DNA from: Bacteroidales bacterium UBA4243
GTDB taxonomy: Bacteria > Bacteroidota > Bacteroidia > Bacteroidales > F082
Direction: 5' to 3'
DNA: 15,838 bases
Assembly (NCBI GenBank): GCA_002396205.1
Contig: DGXB01000050.1
Span: forward strand, 1 to 15,838
The translations under genes were made by a program, and so were the position numbers. The notes beneath the pieces are model-generated. The model was not told the DNA's origin. It worked only from the letters and a program-made list of their open reading frames with translations, and did no database searches. Positions within the stretch are counted from its first letter, which is position 1, and each line of letters opens with the position of its first letter. Positions 1-5,946 of the stretch are shown in pieces.

Positions 1-207
1 TGTAGTATTGTTGTACTTCTTGTTCTCTTCTGAATCTCGGGTTCCGCCTTACAGCGACCGCAACGCTCCCGCGCACGGCCGCTCTTGGTTCTCTCTTCCT
101 TATCCTTGCTGGCATCCCCTCAAGGATGCCTCTGTGCTGGCCTCAGACTTTCAAAGATCGTTGCGCTTCCGTGTCCCCTCTATCAACCCTCGTTCCTGTC
201 CGAAAGC
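1..207 (-). ncRNA. Probable rRNA-operon 5' leader (partial, leftward)
   Basis: Transcription from the promoter at 213-242 would start near 207 and run leftward off the window. The roughly 200-nt region is GC-rich compared with the adjoining AT-rich spacer and has no convincing gene on either strand. Read on the minus strand it contains GATCTTTGAAAG (148-159), which resembles the boxA-like element in Bacteroidota rRNA leaders. It also has two hairpins: 111-130 (7-bp stem, GGCATCC with GGATGCC) and 54-82 (7-bp stem with one G-T pair). The last bases before the edge are AC-rich and unstructured (ACAACAATACTACA), as is common just before 16S. I infer that the 16S gene starts just beyond base 1. 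It could instead lead into another stable RNA. No mature rRNA sequence is visible. Confidence 0.5.
148..159 (-). promoter_or_regulatory. boxA-like antitermination element
   Basis: GATCTTTGAAAG on the minus strand lies about 50 nt into the predicted leader transcript. Similar CTTTGA-core elements occur in Bacteroidota rRNA leaders, where they probably serve as NusB/NusE-type antitermination sites. The assignment is by resemblance only and depends on the rRNA-leader reading. Confidence 0.4.
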
Positions 208-212
208 GGGTG

Positions 213-242
213 CAAAAGTACAGCTTTTTGCTTTACCCACAA
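213..242 (-). promoter_or_regulatory. Strong Bacteroidota sigma-type promoter, leftward
   Basis: On the minus strand, TTG (240-242) is separated by exactly 19 bp from TACTTTTG (213-220). This matches the TTG / TAnnTTTG pattern of Bacteroidota primary-sigma promoters. The bases upstream (243-300) are A/T tracts that could act as an UP-like element. It is the best-matching promoter in the window, fitting a highly expressed stable-RNA operon. Confidence 0.8.
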
Positions 243-343
243 TAAAAAAATCCAATTATTTTTGATTAAATATTTTAAATTATTGTAGTACAAATAAATA
301 TAAGTTTACTAAATCAAACATTTAAGCTCAAAATAGGTTTTTT

Positions 344-1006
344 TTATTGGTTTTTGGCTGCTGTTGATAGCTGAAACAGGGTGTTTTGGCTGGTTTGTAC
401 AATCTCAATTGTGCCAACAATGATGAAATCGGCGAGGATGGCCTCTGCTTTTCTTTTGTTGATATGCGTCAATTCGCGGAATTCTTGCAGGGTTATTTTC
501 TCGTGTTGGCTGAGGTGGTGGAGGAGAAGCGTCTCTGTGTCGGTGAAGGCGATTTTGGCGGGGCGGGCCAGTTTGTCGGCCTTCCACACCTTTATTAATA
601 CGTTGTCAGCAACCAGATTCTCGTCTTTGACGCGCACGAAATATTTGTAGTCGCCTTGGTTGTCGGGTGCTTTGTGCTTTCGATGCTTGTCCTGTGGGAT
701 GGTGACTTCGAGGACGGTCTTGCCGTTGATTTCCCATTCCTCGGTGGTGTAGTCCACCTGCGGCTGGCAGTACATCTTGGCAGCAGCCTGTATCATGTGG
801 ATCTCTTCGTCGGACCTGACGCCGGCGATGGCTCCGTTATCCTTCACGCCAACCAGCAGCCTTCCTCCATCGGTATTGGCAAAGGCGGCCAACGAACGGG
901 CGATGCGCTTGCTGTCGGAAATCTCGAACTTGAAATCAAGCATCTGGTGCTCACCTTCAGCAATGAGGTTTTGGATATGGTTTTCTTTCTTTCTCACGGT
1001 CGGCAA
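344..1006 (-). CDS. AlbA_2 (Schlafen-like) domain ATP/DNA-binding protein
   Basis: A 220-residue protein. Residues about 13-130 match the AlbA_2 domain (formerly called a divergent AAA-4 or putative DNA-binding domain). Visible motifs are LIAEGE followed by DFKFE (14-28) and the hallmark FANTDGGRLLVGVKDNG (42-58). The C-terminal part (about 155-210) is helical and looks like a winged helix. The exact role of such stand-alone proteins is not settled; regulatory or nucleic-acid binding is usually suggested. The farthest in-frame start is TTG at 1006, but that codon sits inside a TATCTTTG -7 element (1004-1011). GTG at 997 is the next option and would give an almost leaderless mRNA. The first ATG (residue 22) would remove the conserved LIAEGE segment. 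The gene stands alone, and no GC-rich terminator was seen between its stop and the leftward promoter at 242. Confidence 0.8.
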   Translation of the reverse strand: MPTVRKKENHIQNLIAEGEHQMLDFKFEISDSKRIARSLAAFANTDGGRLLVGVKDNGAIAGVRSDEEIHMIQAAAKMYCQPQVDYTTEEWEINGKTVLEVTIPQDKHRKHKAPDNQGDYKYFVRVKDENLVADNVLIKVWKADKLARPAKIAFTDTETLLLHHLSQHEKITLQEFRELTHINKRKAEAILADFIIVGTIEIVQTSQNTLFQLSTAAKNQ

Positions 1007-1011
1007 AGATA
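1004..1011 (-). promoter_or_regulatory. -7 element for the AlbA_2 gene
   Basis: TATCTTTG on the minus strand matches TAnnTTTG, and with its flank CACTATCTTTG it is identical to the element upstream of arcA (13153-13163). No TTG lies 19-21 bp upstream, so the -33 element is weak or absent. The site overlaps the farthest start codon of the gene. Confidence 0.5.
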
Positions 1012-1088
1012 GTGCTTTTTCTGATAGGGTGGGCAGGATGTTTGAAATCTGGCGAGCTGTTATATTAATAAGGTGTATGAAAAGTGGG

Positions 1089-1159
1089 GCGTTTTTGAGC
1101 CGTTAGAACGGTTTTGTGTTCGAGATGATAGGAGAGATGGTTTGGCCTCGAAAAACGCC
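1089..1159. repeat. Composite inverted repeat, possible structured RNA
   Basis: GGCGTTTTTGAG (1089-1100) pairs with CTCGAAAAACGCC (1147-1159) through 12 base pairs with one bulged G. Directly inside it is CCGTTAGAACGG (1101-1112), itself a perfect 5-bp hairpin followed by TTTTG. On the plus strand the inner hairpin plus T-run could act as a weak terminator. The whole could also be a folded RNA or a remnant of a small repeat element. Confidence 0.45.
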
Positions 1160-1374
1160 AAATTCGCGATGTTTTCAGATGCATTCTGTTGTAACTCGTT
1201 AGATTTACAAATATCAATCAAATTTATATAATATTTTGATATATAGCAAAATAAGTTGTATTTACAAAACTAACCATCAAATATATACAAATGTGAAACA
1301 TTGAAAGATACATAAATAATAGATATTTATTAGTTATTTGATATAAATATTTATTATTCAAGTTAATAAGTTTG

Positions 1375-1389
1375 ATTACTTGAAGTAAT
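1375..1389. promoter_or_regulatory. 15-bp palindrome, operator candidate
   Basis: ATTACTT-G-AAGTAAT is a perfect dyad about 235 bp upstream of the XRE regulator. Its right half belongs to TTGAAGTAATTC (1380-1391), which recurs inverted as GAATTACTTCAA at 1487-1498. Dyads of this size fit a dimeric HTH regulator, but no binding partner is shown by the sequence. Confidence 0.35.
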
Positions 1390-1543
1390 TCTCTAAGAAA
1401 TACAGTGTTTTTGATAAATCGAATCATCTTTTGTTTATTTTTGTATAAACATTTGAAAACAAGTATTATACTATATATAAATTGATGAATTACTTCAATA
1501 TTATATAGTGTCGAATATCGTTTACAAAAATAAATTCCCAGAA

Positions 1544-1577
1544 TTGGCTTTTTGTAAGAAATAAATATTTACCTTTG
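1544..1577 (+). promoter_or_regulatory. Candidate promoter of the XRE regulator
   Basis: TACCTTTG (1570-1577) matches the -7 consensus. Upstream TTG copies lie at 1544-1546 (23-bp spacer) and 1552-1554 (15-bp spacer), neither at the usual 19-21 bp. The -7 element overlaps TTTGTAAA (1574-1581), one of four TTTACAAA-type sites in the gap, so a protein bound there would block RNA polymerase. Confidence 0.5.
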
Positions 1578-1610
1578 TAAATCGAAATCAAGGTGAAAAA
1601 CGAAAAAATC

Positions 1611-1616
1611 GGAGGA
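1611..1616 (+). promoter_or_regulatory. Strong Shine-Dalgarno site of the XRE regulator
   Basis: GGAGGA ends 7 nt before the ATG at 1624 and is an almost ideal anti-16S match. Most other genes in this window show no such site, as is usual for Bacteroidota. It supports the start at 1624. Confidence 0.65.
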
Positions 1617-1623
1617 TACTACC

Positions 1624-2064
1624 ATGGAAAATTTGGATGAAATGAAAGACCGAATCGCGCATATCATCAGGGCGAAAAATTTGACCGCAGCCGAGTTTGC
1701 CCTCAGGCTTGGCATTCAACCCTCGAATATCTCACATCTCTTGGCAGGACGAAACAACCCAAGTTTGGAGTTTGTCAAGAAGCTTAAAGAGACCTTCCCT
1801 GAATATTGCCTCGATTGGATCATATTCGGACGAGGGCCGATGACCGAGTCGACCGCGTTTGCCGCAGCTGTTTCTCCAGCCCCCTCTCCCGAGACAGGCA
1901 ATGATACGCCTGAAAGAGTCTCTTTTGAGGAAAAAGAGCTTCCACTGAATTTGGATGTCGAGGAAGTGAAGTTGGAGCAGGCAAGTCAACGGCTTGCGAC
2001 AACGCCAAAGCAAATCATTCTAGTGTTCGACGACCATACTTTTGAGGTACTTTCGCCTCGATGA
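1624..2064 (+). CDS. XRE-family helix-turn-helix transcriptional regulator
   Basis: A 146-residue cytoplasmic DNA-binding protein. Residues about 8-62 form a Cro/CI-type HTH: the recognition region reads LGIQPSNISHLLAGRNNPSLE (28-48), followed by the WIIFGRGP turn (65-72) seen in many Bacteroidales XRE proteins. A Pro/Ala/Ser-rich linker (about 75-95) and an acidic stretch lead to a conserved-looking C-terminal strand, KQIILVFDDHTFEVLSPR (129-146), typical of this family. The start is fixed by GGAGGA. The gene stands between the repeat-rich gap and the nrnA operon, whose own -7 element begins 46 bp after the stop. No terminator separates them, so some read-through into nrnA is possible. It may regulate itself through the sites in the gap; its targets are unknown. 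Confidence 0.85.
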   Translation: MENLDEMKDRIAHIIRAKNLTAAEFALRLGIQPSNISHLLAGRNNPSLEFVKKLKETFPEYCLDWIIFGRGPMTESTAFAAAVSPAPSPETGNDTPERVSFEEKELPLNLDVEEVKLEQASQRLATTPKQIILVFDDHTFEVLSPR

Positions 2065-2110
2065 AAAGGTTTATATTAATTAAATTAGGTGTGGAATCGA
2101 AAATTTGTTG

Positions 2111-2118
2111 TACCTTTG
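2111..2118 (+). promoter_or_regulatory. -7 element of the nrnA-FKBP operon
   Basis: TACCTTTG matches TAnnTTTG and is identical to the -7 element of the XRE gene. It lies 18 bp before the ATG at 2137. No good TTG is found 19-21 bp upstream. Its position shows that the in-frame GTG at 2089 lies upstream of the transcript and is not the start. Confidence 0.6.
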
Positions 2119-2136
2119 CAGGCTTTTATTCAAGTT

Positions 2137-3159
2137 ATGCAAGTGGATACCTTTTTCGAGCGCTTTAACGCTGTAATTCAATCACCTAAGCGAATGGTTT
2201 TGGCCTGCCACGTCAATCCTGATGGCGATGCCATTGGTTCGGTTTTGGCCATGGCTGAGTTCTTGGAATGTCGCGGACATGATGTCAAGATGGTGGTTGC
2301 CAACGATTTCCCTGACTTTCTCCATTGGATGCCGGGGGCGGATAGGTTTTTGATTTTCGAGAAAAGTCCCGAAGAGTGCAAATCGGCCATCGCGGCAGCA
2401 GAGTGTATCATGATGTTGGATTTCAACAACTTGTCGCGAAGTGGCATCTTACATAACGAGATTGGCAAGACGCGTTGCCCGAGGGTGTTGATCGACCATC
2501 ACAGAGACCCCGACGAGAGCCAGTTTTGTTGTGTATATTCGAGTACCTGCGTTTCGAGTGCGTCAGAGATTGTCACGGAAATCATCCTGCATTATGGGAA
2601 GGAAGAACTGACGGAGAGCATGAGCACCAATCTATTGGTGGGTATCATGACCGATACGGGCTCGTTTGCCCACTCCATCTTTCATTCGCGAACGTTTGAT
2701 TTGGTCAGTATATTGGTCGAAAAATCAATGCCTTACAGCCTTGTCCACCAGTTGGTTTACGACACTATGTCAGAAAACCGTCTGCGATTGTTGGGCTTCG
2801 CCATCAATAACAGGATGGAAGTATTGGACCAGTATTCAACGGCTATTATCGCATTGAATAAGAGTGATTTGGAACGTTTTTCCTATCAACCGGGCGACAC
2901 TGAAGGAGTGGTTAACTTCCCGCTTTCGATGAAGAAAATAAAGATGGCGGTGTTGGTGACTGAGCGTCAGGACCAAATCAGGCTGTCGTTCAGGTCGAAA
3001 GGGGACTTCTCTGTGCATGAGTTAGCCAACAAGCATTTCAAGGGCGGAGGCCATACCAACGCCGCAGGAGGAACGCTGACTTGCTCGTTTGAAGAAGCCG
3101 TGGAGAAGCTGAAATCGGTTTTGCCTGAATATCAGGATTTGTTGAATGAAGCGGAATGA
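2137..3159 (+). CDS. nrnA: DHH/DHHA1 phosphoesterase, oligoribonuclease/pAp phosphatase NrnA
   Basis: A 340-residue cytoplasmic enzyme of the NrnA family, which degrades 2-5-nt RNAs and dephosphorylates 3'-phosphoadenosine 5'-phosphate. Metal-binding DHH motifs appear in order: HVNPDGDAIGS (25-35), the Asp in MMLDFN (D95), DHH (120-122) and TDTGSF (172-177). The C-terminal DHHA1 domain carries the substrate-binding HFKGGGHTNAAGG (300-312). The length fits the family. I chose the ATG at 2137 because TACCTTTG lies just upstream and the protein then begins in the usual family position. The stop overlaps the next start as ATGA, so the first FKBP gene is probably translationally coupled. NrnA next to a single-domain FKBP lipoprotein recalls the gldI neighbourhood I remember from Flavobacteriia. 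Confidence 0.92.
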   Translation: MQVDTFFERFNAVIQSPKRMVLACHVNPDGDAIGSVLAMAEFLECRGHDVKMVVANDFPDFLHWMPGADRFLIFEKSPEECKSAIAAAECIMMLDFNNLSRSGILHNEIGKTRCPRVLIDHHRDPDESQFCCVYSSTCVSSASEIVTEIILHYGKEELTESMSTNLLVGIMTDTGSFAHSIFHSRTFDLVSILVEKSMPYSLVHQLVYDTMSENRLRLLGFAINNRMEVLDQYSTAIIALNKSDLERFSYQPGDTEGVVNFPLSMKKIKMAVLVTERQDQIRLSFRSKGDFSVHELANKHFKGGGHTNAAGGTLTCSFEEAVEKLKSVLPEYQDLLNEAE

Positions 3160-3683
3160 AAAATTATTGTAAATATTTGATATTGTTGATTTTGCTTTCG
3201 TTGTTTGCTTGTGGTGAGTCTACCCAAAAGCAACCCAAACCCATCTCGAAAGGAGAAATGAAAAGCAGCATGGAGAAGGCCAATCGCTATCTCCTCAGCG
3301 AAGAGCAGGAGGACATTGCGAATTATATCCAGAGGCATGGCCTTGAGATGACCACGACGGGAACGGGTTTGCGCTACCAGATTCTCAAGCAAGGCTCGGA
3401 ACAGAAAATCGTAAAAGGCGATAAGGTGACCTTGGAGTATGAGCTGCATTCCATTGCTGGCGACTTGATTTATTCCTCTGAAAACGATGGAATTAAGAGA
3501 TTTGTTGTGGGCGAAGGCGGTGTGGAGTCGGGACTTGATGAGGCGATGACCTACCTGCATCGGGGCGATGTGGCCAAGTTGATCATTCCTTTCCATCTGG
3601 CTTATGGACTTCATGGCGATGACAATCGCATTCCCGAATACGCCACTTTGGTTTATACGATTAAAATAATAGACAATCAATAA
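3156..3683 (+). CDS. FKBP-type peptidyl-prolyl isomerase-like lipoprotein, one domain (GldI-like)
   Basis: A 175-residue predicted lipoprotein. The signal peptide is short and hydrophobic with lipobox LFAC (Cys19), so it should be anchored in the envelope. A charged helical linker (about 30-65) leads to one FKBP fold (about 72-175), recognised by GDKVTLEYEL, the FVVGEGGVESGLDEAM region, LAYG and LVYTIKI. Compared with FKBP12, the active-site Asp37 position is Tyr106 and the floor Trp59 position is Leu127, so prolyl isomerase activity is doubtful. Organisation resembles GldI, the gliding-associated FKBP lipoprotein of Flavobacteriia, but no other gliding gene is present and the match is by layout only. 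It overlaps nrnA by 4 bp and lies 3 bp before the next FKBP gene. Confidence 0.88.
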   Translation: MKNYCKYLILLILLSLFACGESTQKQPKPISKGEMKSSMEKANRYLLSEEQEDIANYIQRHGLEMTTTGTGLRYQILKQGSEQKIVKGDKVTLEYELHSIAGDLIYSSENDGIKRFVVGEGGVESGLDEAMTYLHRGDVAKLIIPFHLAYGLHGDDNRIPEYATLVYTIKIIDNQ

Positions 3684-3686
3684 GTT

Positions 3687-4997
3687 ATGAAGAGAAATTT
3701 CATTTTGTTCGCAACGGTTTGCCTCTCGGCGATGATGTTGATGACAGCTTGTAGCCAGCGTTATCCAGGCTACAAGAAAACCAACCGAGGTTTGTACTAC
3801 AAGTTCTACAGCCAAAACATGGCAGCCCCACAGCCCAAACTGACGGATTTCCTGAAGGTGAAGATGACCTGCTACTTGCACGATTCTTTGTATTTTGATT
3901 GGCAAGATGCTGGAAATGAAGTGTTTGCCCAACTTAAAGAGTCTTATTTCCCTGGCGATTTGCAAGAGGCTTATGCCATGATGCACGAGGGCGATTCAGC
4001 ATCGTTCTACATCAAGGCCGACTCCATTGCGCTAAAGTATTACTCACGGAACCCCGATTCGGTAGGGCTGAAGGCCGACGATTATTTCCGCTATGAGGTG
4101 AAACTCGTCGAGGTTCAGAGCGAGGAGGCTTTCACGGCCAACATCGAGAAGATGAAGGAAACCATGCGTCAGGCTTCGAAGGAAGAACTGACAGCTTATA
4201 TGGAGCAGAATTATCCTGACGTAAAGCCTTTAAGTTCAGGTGTGTACATCATTCCTGTTGAAACAGGAAAAGGCCGCTGCCCGGTGAAGGGAGAGAAGGT
4301 GGAATTGGATTTTGCCGCCTTTTTGCTGAACGGCAAGTCGGTGGGTAGCACTTTTGATAGTCCGGAGAAATTCTCTTTTGTGCTTGGCGAGGGCCAGACC
4401 CTACGAGGCTGGGAGGAAATCGTGCCGAACATGCACCTTGGCGAGCGTGTGAGGGCCATTATCCCTTCGGAATTGGCCTATGGCGAACATCCCGTGGGTG
4501 AAATTCCCGCCTTTGCCAACTTGGTTTACGACATCAAACTGCTGAAAATCACGACGGCAGCCGAGCTTCAGGCCGAGGCCGAAAAGGAGATGCGCCAATT
4601 GAGGGAAAAATCGGAGAAAGGATTCTATGAATACCTGAAAGCCAACAATATAACCGACTATACGGCTACGGGACTGTTCTTCACCAAGACATTGGTAACC
4701 GATGGCGAAATGCCGCAAAACGGCCAGACAGCCCGCATCAAATTCGTTGCCACGTATCTCGACGGTACGCCTTTGGGCGACTCCGACCAGTTGGGTGGTC
4801 ACTACGACGTGGTTGTGGGTAAGGGCGCGGTGTTGAGAGGCCTGGAAGAGGGTGTCGCCATGATGCGAGTGGGCGAGAAGGCGCGTTTTGTGCTGCCCTA
4901 TACTTTGGCCTACGGCGAGAAGCCATACAACAACATTCCTGCTTATTCCAATCTTGTCTTTGATGTGGAATTGTTGGAAGTATTAGAAGAGAAATAA
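3687..4997 (+). CDS. FKBP-type lipoprotein with three FKBP-like domains
   Basis: A 436-residue lipoprotein (lipobox MTAC, Cys22). Three FKBP-like units are separated by charged helical linkers: about 28-143 (degenerate), 182-288 and 325-433. Unit 1 keeps the shape of the fold (YPGYKKTNRGLYYKFYSQN near the start, MMHEGDSASF at 98-107) but lacks the ligand pocket. Unit 2 has LRGWEE with Trp242 at the FKBP12 Trp59 position and LAYGEH, but lacks the FD pair in the usual place. Unit 3 has VLRGLEEG with Leu386 instead of Trp, LAYGEK and LVFDVELL. A chaperone or scaffold role in the envelope is therefore likelier than strong isomerase activity. It starts 3 bp after the previous stop, and N-terminal similarity to the next two proteins shows they are paralogues. 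Confidence 0.88.
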   Translation: MKRNFILFATVCLSAMMLMTACSQRYPGYKKTNRGLYYKFYSQNMAAPQPKLTDFLKVKMTCYLHDSLYFDWQDAGNEVFAQLKESYFPGDLQEAYAMMHEGDSASFYIKADSIALKYYSRNPDSVGLKADDYFRYEVKLVEVQSEEAFTANIEKMKETMRQASKEELTAYMEQNYPDVKPLSSGVYIIPVETGKGRCPVKGEKVELDFAAFLLNGKSVGSTFDSPEKFSFVLGEGQTLRGWEEIVPNMHLGERVRAIIPSELAYGEHPVGEIPAFANLVYDIKLLKITTAAELQAEAEKEMRQLREKSEKGFYEYLKANNITDYTATGLFFTKTLVTDGEMPQNGQTARIKFVATYLDGTPLGDSDQLGGHYDVVVGKGAVLRGLEEGVAMMRVGEKARFVLPYTLAYGEKPYNNIPAYSNLVFDVELLEVLEEK

Positions 4998-5027
4998 TTA
5001 AAAATCAACAAATTAAATTCTACTAAA

Positions 5028-5945
5028 ATGAAAAAAAGTATCCTTATGATGGCAGGTGTTGCCATGCTGTTGGGCACCATGAGTGCTTGCAACGAGAACA
5101 ACCCTTATCCGGGCTATGAGAAGACGCAAAACGGACTGTATTATCAGTTTTACACCCAAAACACTGGAAACCAGCCTCAGGTTGGCGATGTGATGGAAGT
5201 GGTGCTGGGTTGCACCGTCAACGACACCACGCAGGTGTTTCCTGTCGGCGATAACCTGATGCAGCTGATGGAGTCGCAGTTTGTCGGCGACATTTTCGAG
5301 GGCTTTGCCATGATGCACAAGGGCGATTCGGCCTCATTCATTGTCAACATTGATTCGACGTTCAAGTATTTGATGGGTCAGCCCACGTTGCCCGCCCAAT
5401 ACAAGTCGACCGATGTGATGCGTTTCGACATCAAGCTGAAGGACTTCTACACCGAGAAGGAATATGCCGAGAAGTTTGCCGCTAACGTGAAGGAAATGAA
5501 CGAAGAGCGTGTGGCCAAGATGAAAGAGGACTTCCCCGAGCAGACTGCCACTGCCGCCAAGGAGCTGGCCGACTATCTTGCAAAGAACAAGATTGAAGCC
5601 GTGCCTACGGCATCGGGTCTCATCTATGTGGTGACCGAACCTGGCAATGGCGAAAAGCCGCAGGTGGGCAAGCCTGTCACGATGCACTACACCGGCAAGT
5701 TGCTCGATGGCACCGTTTTCGACTCATCGGTCGAGCGCGACCAGCCTTTCACCTTTGCCTTGGGTGTCGGACAAGTCATCCCCGGCTGGGACGAGGGCGT
5801 GCAGCTGATGTCGAAGGGCGAGAAGGGTGTGCTTTACATTCCTTATTATCTTGCCTATGGCGACCGTCAGGCTGGCGAAAAAATTGCTCCGTTCTCCAAC
5901 TTGATGTTTGAGGTCGAACTTATTGACTTTGAAACGTTTGAATAA
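5028..5945 (+). CDS. FKBP-type peptidyl-prolyl isomerase lipoprotein with one canonical domain
   Basis: A 305-residue lipoprotein (lipobox MSAC, Cys21). The N-terminal unit (about 26-140) is the degenerate domain shared with its neighbours: YPGYEKTQNGLYYQFYTQN, then MMHKGDSASF (95-104). A charged helix (about 141-190) leads to a canonical FKBP domain (about 194-302). Every FKBP12 active-site position is retained: Tyr221 (HYTG), Phe231-Asp232 (FDSS), Phe241, Val250-Ile251, Trp254 (IPGWDEG), Tyr277 (LAYG) and Phe294. It is the one protein in the array that I expect to be a working prolyl isomerase. The linker-plus-FKBP layout also resembles Mip/FkpA-type envelope chaperones. It follows the previous gene after a 30-bp AT-rich gap without a clear promoter and precedes the next by 1 bp. 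Confidence 0.92.
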   Translation: MKKSILMMAGVAMLLGTMSACNENNPYPGYEKTQNGLYYQFYTQNTGNQPQVGDVMEVVLGCTVNDTTQVFPVGDNLMQLMESQFVGDIFEGFAMMHKGDSASFIVNIDSTFKYLMGQPTLPAQYKSTDVMRFDIKLKDFYTEKEYAEKFAANVKEMNEERVAKMKEDFPEQTATAAKELADYLAKNKIEAVPTASGLIYVVTEPGNGEKPQVGKPVTMHYTGKLLDGTVFDSSVERDQPFTFALGVGQVIPGWDEGVQLMSKGEKGVLYIPYYLAYGDRQAGEKIAPFSNLMFEVELIDFETFE

Positions 5946-5946
5946 G

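Larger units (their letters stand above)
1012..1623. other. AT-rich intergenic region with inverted repeats
   Basis: About 610 bp between two outward-pointing genes. No credible gene was found: the longest reading frame (1224-1427, minus) has the Ile/Asn/Tyr-rich composition of translated AT-rich DNA. The part from 1200 to 1600 is very AT-rich. It holds several ordered elements listed separately: a composite inverted repeat (1089-1159), a 15-bp palindrome (1375-1389), a spaced 12-bp inverted repeat (1380-1391 and 1487-1498), and four TTTACAAA copies. Confidence 0.7.

Noticed and set aside
8..288. Plus-strand frames in the first 290 bases
   Set aside because: They cross hairpins and the promoter of the leftward transcript, and show no domain; a stable-RNA leader explains the region better.
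1224..1427. 67-codon minus-strand frame in the AT-rich gap
   Set aside because: Ile/Asn/Tyr/Leu-rich composition expected from random AT-rich DNA, and no ribosome site or domain; a small membrane peptide cannot be fully excluded.
2089..2136. Upstream GTG start for nrnA
   Set aside because: It lies upstream of the TACCTTTG -7 element and adds residues not expected in the family; the ATG at 2137 is preferred.
3132..3986. 284-codon minus-strand open frame across the first FKBP genes
   Set aside because: Overlaps two genes with strong lipoprotein and FKBP evidence; its sequence has no family signature.
5908..5946. Upstream ATG start for the fourth FKBP gene
   Set aside because: It lies inside the previous gene and would bury the signal peptide; the ATG at 5947 gives a proper lipoprotein start.
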